A DNA stretch of 10,199 bases, taken from assembly GCA_002495205.1 (NCBI GenBank), contig DAEE01000017.1, positions 9,096 to 19,294 of the forward strand. The letters run 5' to 3'. Of this stretch, positions 1-5,383 are shown in pieces; positions within the stretch are counted from its first letter, which is position 1, and each line of letters opens with the position of its first letter. A program made the translations under genes and the position numbers. Under the pieces are notes generated by a model. That model saw only the letters and a list, made by a program, of their open reading frames with translations. It ran no database searches and had not been told where the DNA came from. The DNA comes from Thaumarchaeota archaeon UBA183. Its GTDB lineage: Archaea > Thermoproteota > Nitrososphaeria > Nitrososphaerales > UBA183.

Positions 1-225
1 GTGAAGGGGGACGACATGATGATGCCTGCCCAGTTCAATCTGAGGCAAATGGCGACTGGGCTCCTCATCATACCCGTCATCTTCCTGGCCACGCTTTCGG
101 CAATCTTCCCGCTGGTCGCGGTAGCCGGCGGGCTGGCCCTCTGCGCGCTGTCCGCCCTGCTTGTCTTCAGTGCAGGGTTCTGGAGCAGAGTGGTCACTAA
201 GCTCACTGAGAACGGCTTCGTCTAG
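1..225 (+). CDS. small two-helix membrane protein of unknown function, possibly 5'-partial
   Basis: A 74-residue frame opens with GTG at the first base of the window, so the true start could lie further left. Internal ATG codons at 16, 19 and 22 are alternatives, and a GGGGG run sits just before the one at 16. After a short polar N-terminus, two hydrophobic stretches (about residues 18-36 and 38-60) form a likely helical hairpin. A short basic/polar tail (WSRVVTKLTENGFV) follows. No catalytic or binding motif is visible. Its stop lies 8 nt from the stop of the convergent ArsR-family gene. I do not recognise the family. A small integral membrane protein is all the sequence supports. Confidence 0.55.
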   Translation: MKGDDMMMPAQFNLRQMATGLLIIPVIFLATLSAIFPLVAVAGGLALCALSALLVFSAGFWSRVVTKLTENGFV

Positions 226-233
226 GCTACTGG

Positions 234-578
234 CTAGGGTGGCACCGAGAGCACGATTTGAGAGTTCTTCAGCCTCTCCCCAATACAGGTCCTCACGAGC
301 TCGCAGGCTTCGACGATTCTGTGGTCCGTGATGCTGTAGTATATTGTCGACCCGTCTCTGCGGGTCCGTAGAAGACCGAACTGCCGAAGAATCGCCAGGT
401 GCTGCGATGCGTTCGCCTGGGTGACTCCGACGGTCTTCGCCAGCTCGTTGACCGACTTTTCACCATGCTTGAGGGCCCTCAGCATATGTATCCTGGTCGG
501 GTGGGCCATGGCCTTGCAGAACTCGGCCTGCAACCGGTAGAGCTCCTCTTCCGCCCTCGCATTCGCTGCGCTATGCAC
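234..578 (-). CDS. ArsR-family winged-helix transcriptional regulator
   Basis: The 114-residue protein probably represses the sulfur operon of which it is the last gene. Residues 19-36 carry the typical ArsR entry (FCKAMAHPTR, helix to MLRALK). The helix-turn-helix spans about residues 43-66 with recognition helix TQANASQHLAIL, followed by a beta-wing (RRDGSTIYYSI, 73-83) and a C-terminal dimerisation helix. The arsenic-sensing ELCVCDL motif is absent: the equivalent stretch reads EKSVNELAKTV. Cysteines are at 21, 92 and 98, so thiol or persulfide sensing is possible but inferred. I chose the GTG at 578 over the ATG at 677 because it gives normal family length, overlaps the upstream stop by only 8 nt, and has a GGAGG 11 nt before it. 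The extra N-terminus from 677 is Arg/Ser-rich out-of-frame readthrough of the flavoprotein gene. Confidence 0.88.
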   Translation of the reverse strand: MHSAANARAEEELYRLQAEFCKAMAHPTRIHMLRALKHGEKSVNELAKTVGVTQANASQHLAILRQFGLLRTRRDGSTIYYSITDHRIVEACELVRTCIGERLKNSQIVLSVPP

Positions 579-1833
579 CCCTCTTCTCGCCTCCCGCCTG
601 CGCGCCGACTGTAACCAAGGGCTTGGCCTCTTCCGGCCGTTTCGCCGCCGGGAACCTGGTCTGGCCGAAGAAGACATCGAAGATTCTCTCCAGGCTTCCG
701 TTGAGCGCCCTCCAGTAGATCATCGCGAACGACCTTTTCATGTAGTACTTCACCAGCGAGGGCGTCTGGTCTGTTGGAGGGGACGTATACGTCGCTGATA
801 CGAAAATGGCCCTGTGGCGTCCGACCTCCATGGGGCAGTTGATTCTGCCGTTGTACTCCAAGAAGTCCTCAGACTTCGCAATCTCCGTGACAATGTTGTG
901 CGCCACGACCACCGACTGAAGGTGCGCAACCACGCCGGACTTCGAGACCGGGATGTTCGTCGCATCACCGATGCAGTAGACGCCTTCTTGGCCGGCAACC
1001 CGCATGGTACCCCTGTCGGTGGGGACATACCCGTCCTGGTCTCCAATCCCCGAGTTGACGACGACATCCGCTCCGTGGTGCGGGGGCACCGCGATTAGCA
1101 GGTCGTAATCGAAGGTCTCCCCCTCGAGCGAGTATATCTTGCGCTCCTTGGGGTCGACGGTGTCCACGTTGAAGAACGTCGACACTTCGATTCCCTTCTC
1201 CTCGAACATCGGCTCCACGACCTTCGAGATCTTCTCAGCCGGATAGGGCCTTGGATACGGCGTGAGGAACTTGATCTTCACCTTGTCTCTGATACCACGG
1301 CTCCGGAAGAACTCGTCCAGCATGAAAGCGGCCTCGTTGGGTGACGGAGGGCACTTATGCGGGGTCCCTGCTATGGCCACCACCACGGTCCCGCCCCTGA
1401 ACTCTTGCAAGGCATCCCAGATGCGCCGGGAGTCCTTCCCCCCTGTGTGGAAGTTCATCGACCCTTCAGCGAGCCCGGGGATTTTGGATGGGTCGGCTAC
1501 AGCCCCAGTGGCAATGACAAGGAAGTCATATCCGAGGACCCTCCCGCTCTTGGTCGTCACCGTCCTAGTCCCATAGTCGATCTTGACCGCAGGGTCTTGG
1601 ACGAATTCGACCCCCTTCCTTAGCAGCTCCGTCTCGTCCTTGACGTACTTCTCGGGGTCTGCGCCTTTGAAGGCAATGTCCAAGTTGCCCGGCTGGAACG
1701 GATGTTTCAGATGCTCGCCGACCAGTTGCACTGAAGCAAGCCCGCCACTGACTTCGTCGCGAAGCTCCGAGGCTAGGAGGTTCGCCGTGAACGTCCCTCC
1801 GTCCCCTGAGCCGACGACGACCACTCGTTGCAT
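571..1833 (-). CDS. sulfide:quinone-oxidoreductase-like FAD-dependent pyridine nucleotide-disulfide oxidoreductase
   Basis: The 420-residue flavoprotein has the two-dinucleotide-fold plan of the SQR/NDH-2 group. The N-terminal FAD loop is GSGDGG (8-13), ATG at 108-110 follows the second strand, and the C-terminal FAD motif is GDATNIPVSKSG (289-300). Cys161 in GTPHKCPPSPNEAAF and Cys333 in INCPMEVGRH match the two redox cysteines of SQR-type enzymes that transfer sulfide electrons to FAD. The third cysteine seen in some SQRs is not evident, since the only other Cys is 287 beside the FAD motif. A C-terminal aromatic/basic amphipathic stretch (about 362-389) could dock on the membrane for quinone reduction. 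The neighbours TusA and DsrE3 argue for sulfide or sulfane-sulfur chemistry. Strict SQR activity, rather than a related polysulfide or flavocytochrome-type reaction, is not proven. The start at 1833 lies 8 nt after the tusA stop. Confidence 0.85.
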   Translation of the reverse strand: MQRVVVVGSGDGGTFTANLLASELRDEVSGGLASVQLVGEHLKHPFQPGNLDIAFKGADPEKYVKDETELLRKGVEFVQDPAVKIDYGTRTVTTKSGRVLGYDFLVIATGAVADPSKIPGLAEGSMNFHTGGKDSRRIWDALQEFRGGTVVVAIAGTPHKCPPSPNEAAFMLDEFFRSRGIRDKVKIKFLTPYPRPYPAEKISKVVEPMFEEKGIEVSTFFNVDTVDPKERKIYSLEGETFDYDLLIAVPPHHGADVVVNSGIGDQDGYVPTDRGTMRVAGQEGVYCIGDATNIPVSKSGVVAHLQSVVVAHNIVTEIAKSEDFLEYNGRINCPMEVGRHRAIFVSATYTSPPTDQTPSLVKYYMKRSFAMIYWRALNGSLERIFDVFFGQTRFPAAKRPEEAKPLVTVGAQAGGEKRGA

Positions 1834-1841
1834 GGCCGACC

Positions 1842-2096
1842 CTAGCCTCGCTTCTTGGTGATCCTGACGATGATGCGCAGGTAGCCCTGCTCCTCTTTGA
1901 TCTCCACCAATTCGTTGCCGCTCTTCTGGGCCCAGGCCGTCACGTCCGCCCTGGCTGCCGGGTCCGTCGCCAGCAGCTCGATTACGTCCCCCAGCTGCGC
2001 GCTCCTGTAGGCCCTGAAGAGGTCTGTGATGGGGCCGGGGCAGAAGCTGCCCCGCGAGTCGACCACCTTGTGCTGCTCTACTGCCGACATCTGCAT
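1842..2096 (-). CDS. tusA: TusA-family sulfur carrier protein
   Basis: The 84-residue protein has the TusA/SirA fold signature DSRGSFCPGPI with the persulfide-carrying Cys19 in the CPxP motif. A hydrophobic strand with an acidic loop follows (GDVIELLATDPAA), then a helix (DVTAWAQKSG) and a final beta strand (GYLRIIVRITKK). TusA proteins accept sulfane sulfur on that cysteine and pass it to partners by trans-persulfidation in the cytoplasm. In archaea and bacteria that oxidise reduced sulfur, TusA is often encoded next to DsrE3, as here: the dsrE3 stop is 3 nt upstream. ATG at 2096 is the first start, and a second ATG at 2090 would shorten the protein by two residues. A role in tRNA thiolation or cofactor synthesis is possible, but the operon favours sulfur oxidation or detoxification. 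Confidence 0.93.
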   Translation of the reverse strand: MQMSAVEQHKVVDSRGSFCPGPITDLFRAYRSAQLGDVIELLATDPAARADVTAWAQKSGNELVEIKEEQGYLRIIVRITKKRG

Positions 2097-2099
2097 CGC

Positions 2100-2600
2100 C
2101 TAGATGAAGATGATTTGCCCGCCTTCGCCCAGCGACACCATCGTCGCAGCGCCCACCACATCGTCGATTTCGTCGATGAGGGTCTCCCTCGGCGTCCCCA
2201 TTACTTCCATGGTGGTCGAGCAGGCGTGTAGCTTGACTCCGAGCTCGTGGGCCATCTTGAACATCTCCGGGACGGAGGGCACCTTGGCCTTCGCCATCTT
2301 CCCGTTCATCATTCGCGTGGCCATCGCGGTCATGCCTGGGATCATCCCCAGGATGTTCGGCATCGGCATGCCCGGATTCCCGACCGGCGCGACCTTCAGC
2401 GAGCCCACGGACTTCTTGCTTACGGCGTTCAGCCCCCAGAAGGTGAAGAACATGTGCACTTCCTTCCCCATTGTCGCCGCAGTTGTGGCTATCATCAGGG
2501 CGGGGTACACCATGTCCATTGTTCCTTTCGACAGGATGATGAGCATCCTCTCGGTCTGCTCACCCTTCTCGGCCGTCTTCTGCTGTGCTATCTGCGCCAA
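2100..2600 (-). CDS. DsrE3-type (DsrE/F-like) sulfurtransferase
   Basis: The 166-residue protein belongs to the DsrE superfamily, most like the DsrE3/peroxiredoxin-like group. Key features are an early strand and helix (LIILSKGTMDMVYPALMIA, 20-38), the family stretch EVHMFFTFWGLN (47-58), a Pro/Met-rich middle (76-113), and HACSTTMEVMG with the likely persulfide cysteine Cys127. The high methionine content is typical of DsrE3. DsrE3 proteins act with TusA as cytoplasmic thiosulfate or persulfide carriers. The first possible start is TTG at 2600, preceded in frame by TGA at 2607-2609, with a TATA-like element at a fitting distance. The ATG at 2546 would remove 18 polar residues and still keep the whole fold. 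This is the first gene of the minus-strand sulfur operon. Confidence 0.88.
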   Translation of the reverse strand: MAQIAQQKTAEKGEQTERMLIILSKGTMDMVYPALMIATTAATMGKEVHMFFTFWGLNAVSKKSVGSLKVAPVGNPGMPMPNILGMIPGMTAMATRMMNGKMAKAKVPSVPEMFKMAHELGVKLHACSTTMEVMGTPRETLIDEIDDVVGAATMVSLGEGGQIIFI

Positions 2601-2634
2601 TTCAACTCACGGATATTCGCGTCCGCTAATGTAC

Positions 2635-2642
2635 TAATAAAA
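2635..2642 (-). promoter_or_regulatory. candidate TATA element of the sulfur operon
   Basis: On the minus strand the octamer TTTTATTA is the most AT-rich element upstream of the DsrE3 gene. Initiation about 26 nt downstream would fall near 2612, giving a leader of about 12 nt before the TTG at 2600. It overlaps the edge of an inverted repeat (2644-2658), which would suit repression. The position is inferred from sequence only. Confidence 0.4.
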
Positions 2643-2643
2643 C

Positions 2644-2658
2644 GAGAAGCCGATTCTC
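2644..2658. repeat. inverted repeat GAGAA-N5-TTCTC, candidate operator
   Basis: GAGAA (2644-2648) and TTCTC (2654-2658) are perfect inverted copies around a 5-bp spacer. The element sits directly upstream of the candidate TATA element of the sulfur operon, where a bound dimeric winged-helix regulator would block or recruit basal factors. The arms are short, so chance occurrence cannot be excluded. Confidence 0.35.
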
Positions 2659-2664
2659 AACATT

Positions 2665-2679
2665 GGCAAAGGCCTTGCC
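2665..2679. repeat. second inverted repeat GGCAA-N5-TTGCC in the divergent intergenic region
   Basis: GGCAA (2665-2669) and TTGCC (2675-2679) are perfect inverted copies with a 5-bp spacer, the same layout as the repeat at 2644-2658. The two centres are 21 bp apart, about two helical turns. The arm sequences differ, so if both are operators they are not obviously for the same protein. Confidence 0.3.
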
Positions 2680-2681
2680 CC

Positions 2682-2689
2682 GTTTAAGC
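2682..2689 (+). promoter_or_regulatory. alternative upstream TATA-like element facing Sec61-beta
   Basis: GTTTAAGC closely resembles the GTTTAAGA found before the HD-domain gene at 5350. If used, transcription would begin near 2713 and leave a leader of roughly 48 nt before the Sec61-beta ATG, unlike the near-leaderless pattern elsewhere in the window. It may be a second promoter or fortuitous. Confidence 0.3.
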
Positions 2690-2727
2690 CCCGATTCGTT
2701 TCCCGAGTACCATACTGAGGCGTTACC

Positions 2728-2735
2728 CTTAAGAA
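2728..2735 (+). promoter_or_regulatory. candidate TATA element of the Sec61-beta/DUF2070 unit
   Basis: CTTAAGAA is centred about 30 nt before the ATG at 2761, the same geometry seen before the other rightward genes. It predicts a transcript with a leader of only a few nucleotides. No Shine-Dalgarno-like sequence lies before the ATG (the preceding bases read TAGCACATTCAC), which agrees with leaderless initiation. Confidence 0.5.
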
Positions 2736-2760
2736 CGGTTGGCGCTCCTAGCACATTCAC

Positions 2761-2916
2761 ATGAGTAAGAAGGATAACGCCCCGATGCCTGCGTCGAGCG
2801 CAGGGCTCCTGACCTTCTTCAACGAAGAGACCCAGGGAGTGAAGATCAGGCCGGAGATAGTCCTCATCGGGTCGATTGTGCTGATCACCGTCTCAATTGT
2901 CATCAACCTCGTCTAG
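2761..2916 (+). CDS. secG: preprotein translocase Sec61-beta/SecG subunit
   Basis: The 51-residue protein is the small, tail-anchored third subunit of the archaeal SecYE-beta protein-conducting channel. It begins MSKKDNAPMPAS, then has the family-typical stretch SAGLLTFFNEETQGVKIRPE (residues 13-32). This leads straight into one transmembrane helix (about 33-51) that ends the protein. Length, the GL..FF.EE..G.KI.P pattern and the C-terminal anchor all match archaeal Sec61-beta. The gene is too short for many ORF filters. ATG at 2761 follows a TATA-like element at the proper distance and has no ribosome binding site. Its last 20 nt overlap the TTG start of the DUF2070 gene in another frame, so the two are probably co-transcribed. 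Confidence 0.92.
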   Translation: MSKKDNAPMPASSAGLLTFFNEETQGVKIRPEIVLIGSIVLITVSIVINLV

Positions 2917-4684
2917 CGACAGGAGTTCAAGGAACCGTTCGGCCACCGAGGCCCTTGCAAGCCGCTACAGACACCTCTTCGTCCTGCCTTCGGCCCCCCA
3001 ACTAATCCTCTACGGCGGCCTTGCCTGCCTGCTCCTTTCTCTCGTCTCCAAGGGAGCCGGAGGAATTTTCACGTTCTCCCTGGCTCTACTCGTGTTCCTC
3101 CTCTCGGCTTCCGCAATCTCGAGCGCCCTCCTGATAATCGACAGGAAGACCATCGCGACCGTGCGTAGAGTCCTGGCCCTGCTTATGGCGGCTCAGGTGC
3201 TGTGGCTGCTGGTCGCCATTGTCGGGGCGGCATGCTCTTGGTCTTCAGGGTCATCGTACCCGCTCACCAACGCCATCCTCTTCGGTGCCTTCGTGGCTGC
3301 GGGGTTCGAGTTCCTCGTAATCCACGGGGCGTTCGAGAGAAGGGCGGCGGTCTCGTTCCTCCTGGCCCTCGTCCATCCTTTGTCGACCGTCCTGATAATC
3401 AGGACTCCAGAGCTCACGAGGCACTTCGATCCTGTCGCGGCTTCGGGCGGGGCGCTGGCCCTGGTGCTCCTCGTCGTCTTTCCGATGCTCCTTCAGAGGA
3501 GGAAGACGAGCCTCGGGCACGACGCGCTGAGCCTGTTCCAGGCCTTCATGAAGACATGGACGGCCGGAGACTCCGGTCAGCTCGAGCAGGTCATCGCAGA
3601 GCACTCCGAAGAGGTCGAAGTGACGACAAAGGTACTCAGATTCAGGACCAAGGTCGGAGACACATACCTCGTCCTGCCGGGCGTTCATCCGGGCCCCTTC
3701 CACCCTGTGGGGAGCTACGACCTGCCGGGCGTGGTCGCCAGGGCCTTCAAGGAGCTCGGGCCGGTCATGACCTTGCACAGGCCGGGGGGGCACGAAAGGA
3801 ACCTGGCCACCAGAGCAGATACCGCCGAGTATGTGCGTAACGTGGCCGAGCTGGCGAAGTCCATCACTCCGCGCGAGGACCGGGCGGCTCTGAGGGGGCC
3901 TTTCCTTACGCACGTCGGAAAGGCGACAATCAGCGCGTCATCCTTCGCAGACGACCTGGTCATGACTATCTCATTCGCCCCTCTCGGGTCCGACGACATC
4001 GACACCCATGCGGAGGATGAGCTCATCAGGACCGCTTCCAAGTCGGGCTTTGACCTGTCGGTCGTCGACGCCCACAACTCCATCGACCCTGACCTTCAAT
4101 CCCCCTCCACAGACGACCCGGGATGGAAACGCGCCTTCGAAGAGGTCAGGGCTTCGAAGCCCAAAGGAATCAGCATCGCCTACTCCCATTCGAGCGAAAT
4201 CGGATTTGCCGGAAGAGGGGACCTGACTGAGAACGGGCTGGGGCTCTTCATGATCGAAACCGAAGGCACGAAGTCGGTCCTTCTCCTCGCAGACGCGAAC
4301 AATTCTGTTTCCAGCCTCAGGGCTCAGGTGCACGCGGCCCTCGATTCAGCCGGATACAACCTCATAGAGTTCTGCACCTCGGACAGCCACAACTTGGCCG
4401 CGAGAGGGCTCACGGCCGAAAGGGGGTACGAGGCCTTGGGGGAGGCTACCCCCCCAGGGGAGATAGCCGGCGCAGCTGTGAAGATGGCAGATCTGGCGAC
4501 ATCGAGGCTCGCTCCGGCCGAATACGGATCGGCGAAGATGAAGAGCAACGTCAAGGTCTTCGGGTCCAGAGCCCTCGGGGAGTTCGCCATCCTGACGCAA
4601 ACGAGCTCGACATTCTCCAGAAGATACTTCCAATTCGCCACAATCGCCTTGGTCGCCCTCCTGTTGGCGTCCGTGTTCCTCTAG
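2897..4684 (+). CDS. DUF2070 family membrane protein with a large soluble domain
   Basis: The 595-residue protein has six hydrophobic segments at the N-terminus (about 34-54, 57-81, 89-112, 124-143, 150-168, 184-200). A soluble region of about 375 residues follows, then one last helix at 577-595. The basic run RRK after helix 6 suggests that the soluble part faces the cytoplasm. That part has clustered polar motifs that look like an active or metal site: GVHPGPFHP (262-270), HRPGGHERN (294-302), DAHN (391-394), LLADANNS (463-470) and TSDSHN (494-499). Family length and topology match the archaeal DUF2070 family, whose biochemical role I do not know. A metal-dependent hydrolase is inference. 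The TTG start at 2897 overlaps the Sec61-beta gene by 20 nt and is the only usable start in the first 80 or so codons. Confidence 0.85.
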   Translation: MSSTSSSDRSSRNRSATEALASRYRHLFVLPSAPQLILYGGLACLLLSLVSKGAGGIFTFSLALLVFLLSASAISSALLIIDRKTIATVRRVLALLMAAQVLWLLVAIVGAACSWSSGSSYPLTNAILFGAFVAAGFEFLVIHGAFERRAAVSFLLALVHPLSTVLIIRTPELTRHFDPVAASGGALALVLLVVFPMLLQRRKTSLGHDALSLFQAFMKTWTAGDSGQLEQVIAEHSEEVEVTTKVLRFRTKVGDTYLVLPGVHPGPFHPVGSYDLPGVVARAFKELGPVMTLHRPGGHERNLATRADTAEYVRNVAELAKSITPREDRAALRGPFLTHVGKATISASSFADDLVMTISFAPLGSDDIDTHAEDELIRTASKSGFDLSVVDAHNSIDPDLQSPSTDDPGWKRAFEEVRASKPKGISIAYSHSSEIGFAGRGDLTENGLGLFMIETEGTKSVLLLADANNSVSSLRAQVHAALDSAGYNLIEFCTSDSHNLAARGLTAERGYEALGEATPPGEIAGAAVKMADLATSRLAPAEYGSAKMKSNVKVFGSRALGEFAILTQTSSTFSRRYFQFATIALVALLLASVFL

Positions 4685-4690
4685 GAAACG

Positions 4691-4698
4691 GATTTAGA
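4691..4698 (+). promoter_or_regulatory. candidate TATA element of thymidylate kinase
   Basis: GATTTAGA is centred 27 nt upstream of the ATG at 4722, in the 37-nt gap after the DUF2070 stop. It implies an independent, essentially leaderless transcript for the kinase. Confidence 0.5.
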
Positions 4699-4721
4699 CG
4701 GTCGGCCTGCGGCTGGGAACC

Positions 4722-5336
4722 ATGAGCCGACCTAGAGGGATCTTCATCGCAATCGAAGGGATTGACGCGGCCGGCAAGAGGACGCAGACCTCCATTCTTA
4801 GGTCGTGGTTCGGCTCCAAAGGCATGACGACCCGCACACTCTCGTTCCCAGCGTATGAGACCACCCTGGGAAAGGAGATCAGGAAGTTCTTGGACGGGAC
4901 AGTGGACTATCCGCAGCAGGTGAGGGCCATGCTCTATGCCGCCAACAGATGGGAGAAGAAGGCGGAGCTGGAAACGACACTCTCGAAGGTTGACGCCATC
5001 ATCGTGGACAGGTACAGCGGGTCTAACCTCGCATACGGCGTCAGCAACGGGCTCGACCTAGACTGGCTCCTGCACCTTGAGGAGGGGCTTCCGGAACCTG
5101 ACCTCGTCCTACTGCTCGACGCCTCTCCGACGAAACTGGTCCCAAGGCGGGGCGACCGGAAAGACACCTACGAGCGGAACATCAGCCTTCAACAGAAGGT
5201 CCGTGGTACATACCTAGATCTGGCGAAGCGGTTCGGGTGGAGCATCGTCGACGCAAACGGGGGAATCGAGGAGACCAGCCGGGCAGTGGTCTCCGCGGTG
5301 TCCAAGTCGCTGGGAGCCAGGCTCTCGGCGAAGTAG
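4722..5336 (+). CDS. tmk: thymidylate kinase (dTMP kinase)
   Basis: The 204-residue cytosolic enzyme phosphorylates dTMP to dTDP with ATP. The P-loop is EGIDAAGKRTQT (12-23), with Lys19 followed by Arg20 in place of the usual Ser/Thr. The same GKRT arrangement is known in Mycobacterium tuberculosis Tmk, so this is a subgroup trait, not damage. The nucleotide-binding LSFPAYETT follows near residue 40. The dTMP-kinase DRYSGSNLAYG motif is near residues 91-101, LPEPDLVLLLD near 122-132, and a lid/C-terminal segment DTYERNISLQQ comes next, again like the mycobacterial type. Length is normal for the family. The ATG at 4722 has a TATA-like element 27 nt upstream and no evident Shine-Dalgarno sequence. 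The downstream HD phosphohydrolase may act on the opposite side of the dNTP balance. Confidence 0.93.
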   Translation: MSRPRGIFIAIEGIDAAGKRTQTSILRSWFGSKGMTTRTLSFPAYETTLGKEIRKFLDGTVDYPQQVRAMLYAANRWEKKAELETTLSKVDAIIVDRYSGSNLAYGVSNGLDLDWLLHLEEGLPEPDLVLLLDASPTKLVPRRGDRKDTYERNISLQQKVRGTYLDLAKRFGWSIVDANGGIEETSRAVVSAVSKSLGARLSAK

Positions 5337-5349
5337 CTGCAACGAAACC

Positions 5350-5357
5350 GTTTAAGA
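5350..5357 (+). promoter_or_regulatory. candidate TATA element of the HD-domain gene
   Basis: GTTTAAGA, preceded by the purine-rich AACGAAACC, which could serve as a BRE, is centred about 30 nt before the GTG at 5384. It supports that GTG as the true start, since the longer frame from 5237 would begin inside the thymidylate kinase gene and upstream of this promoter. Confidence 0.55.
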
Positions 5358-5383
5358 CATACCCAGGCGCGCTTGAACCAATC

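Noticed and set aside
579..677. N-terminal extension of the ArsR regulator from an ATG at 677
   Set aside because: The added 33 residues are Arg/Ser-rich, lie wholly inside the flavoprotein gene and exceed normal family length. The GTG at 578 has a ribosome binding site.
2104..2637. Open frame of 177 codons on the plus strand opposite the DsrE3 gene
   Set aside because: It is an antisense shadow: the opposite strand encodes a DsrE3 protein with its catalytic cysteine motif, and this frame has only low-complexity hydrophobic content.
2601..2760. Possible small RNA or tRNA in the divergent intergenic region
   Set aside because: No cloverleaf, T-loop (GGTTCRA) signature or extended stem is seen. 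The content is explained by TATA-like elements and two short inverted repeats.
3202..3913. Frames of about 212 and 220 codons on plus and minus strands inside the DUF2070 gene
   Set aside because: Both are Arg/Gly/Pro-rich shadows of the DUF2070 reading frame, with no domain signal.
4773..4784. Apparent defect in the thymidylate kinase P-loop (GKR instead of GKT/GKS)
   Set aside because: The same GKRT arrangement occurs in functional Mycobacterium tuberculosis thymidylate kinase, and the other motifs here are intact.
5237..5383. N-terminal extension of the HD-domain protein
   Set aside because: It overlaps the thymidylate kinase gene, lies upstream of the TATA-like element, and does not resemble the family, whose conserved part begins at RDPVHGYIKI.
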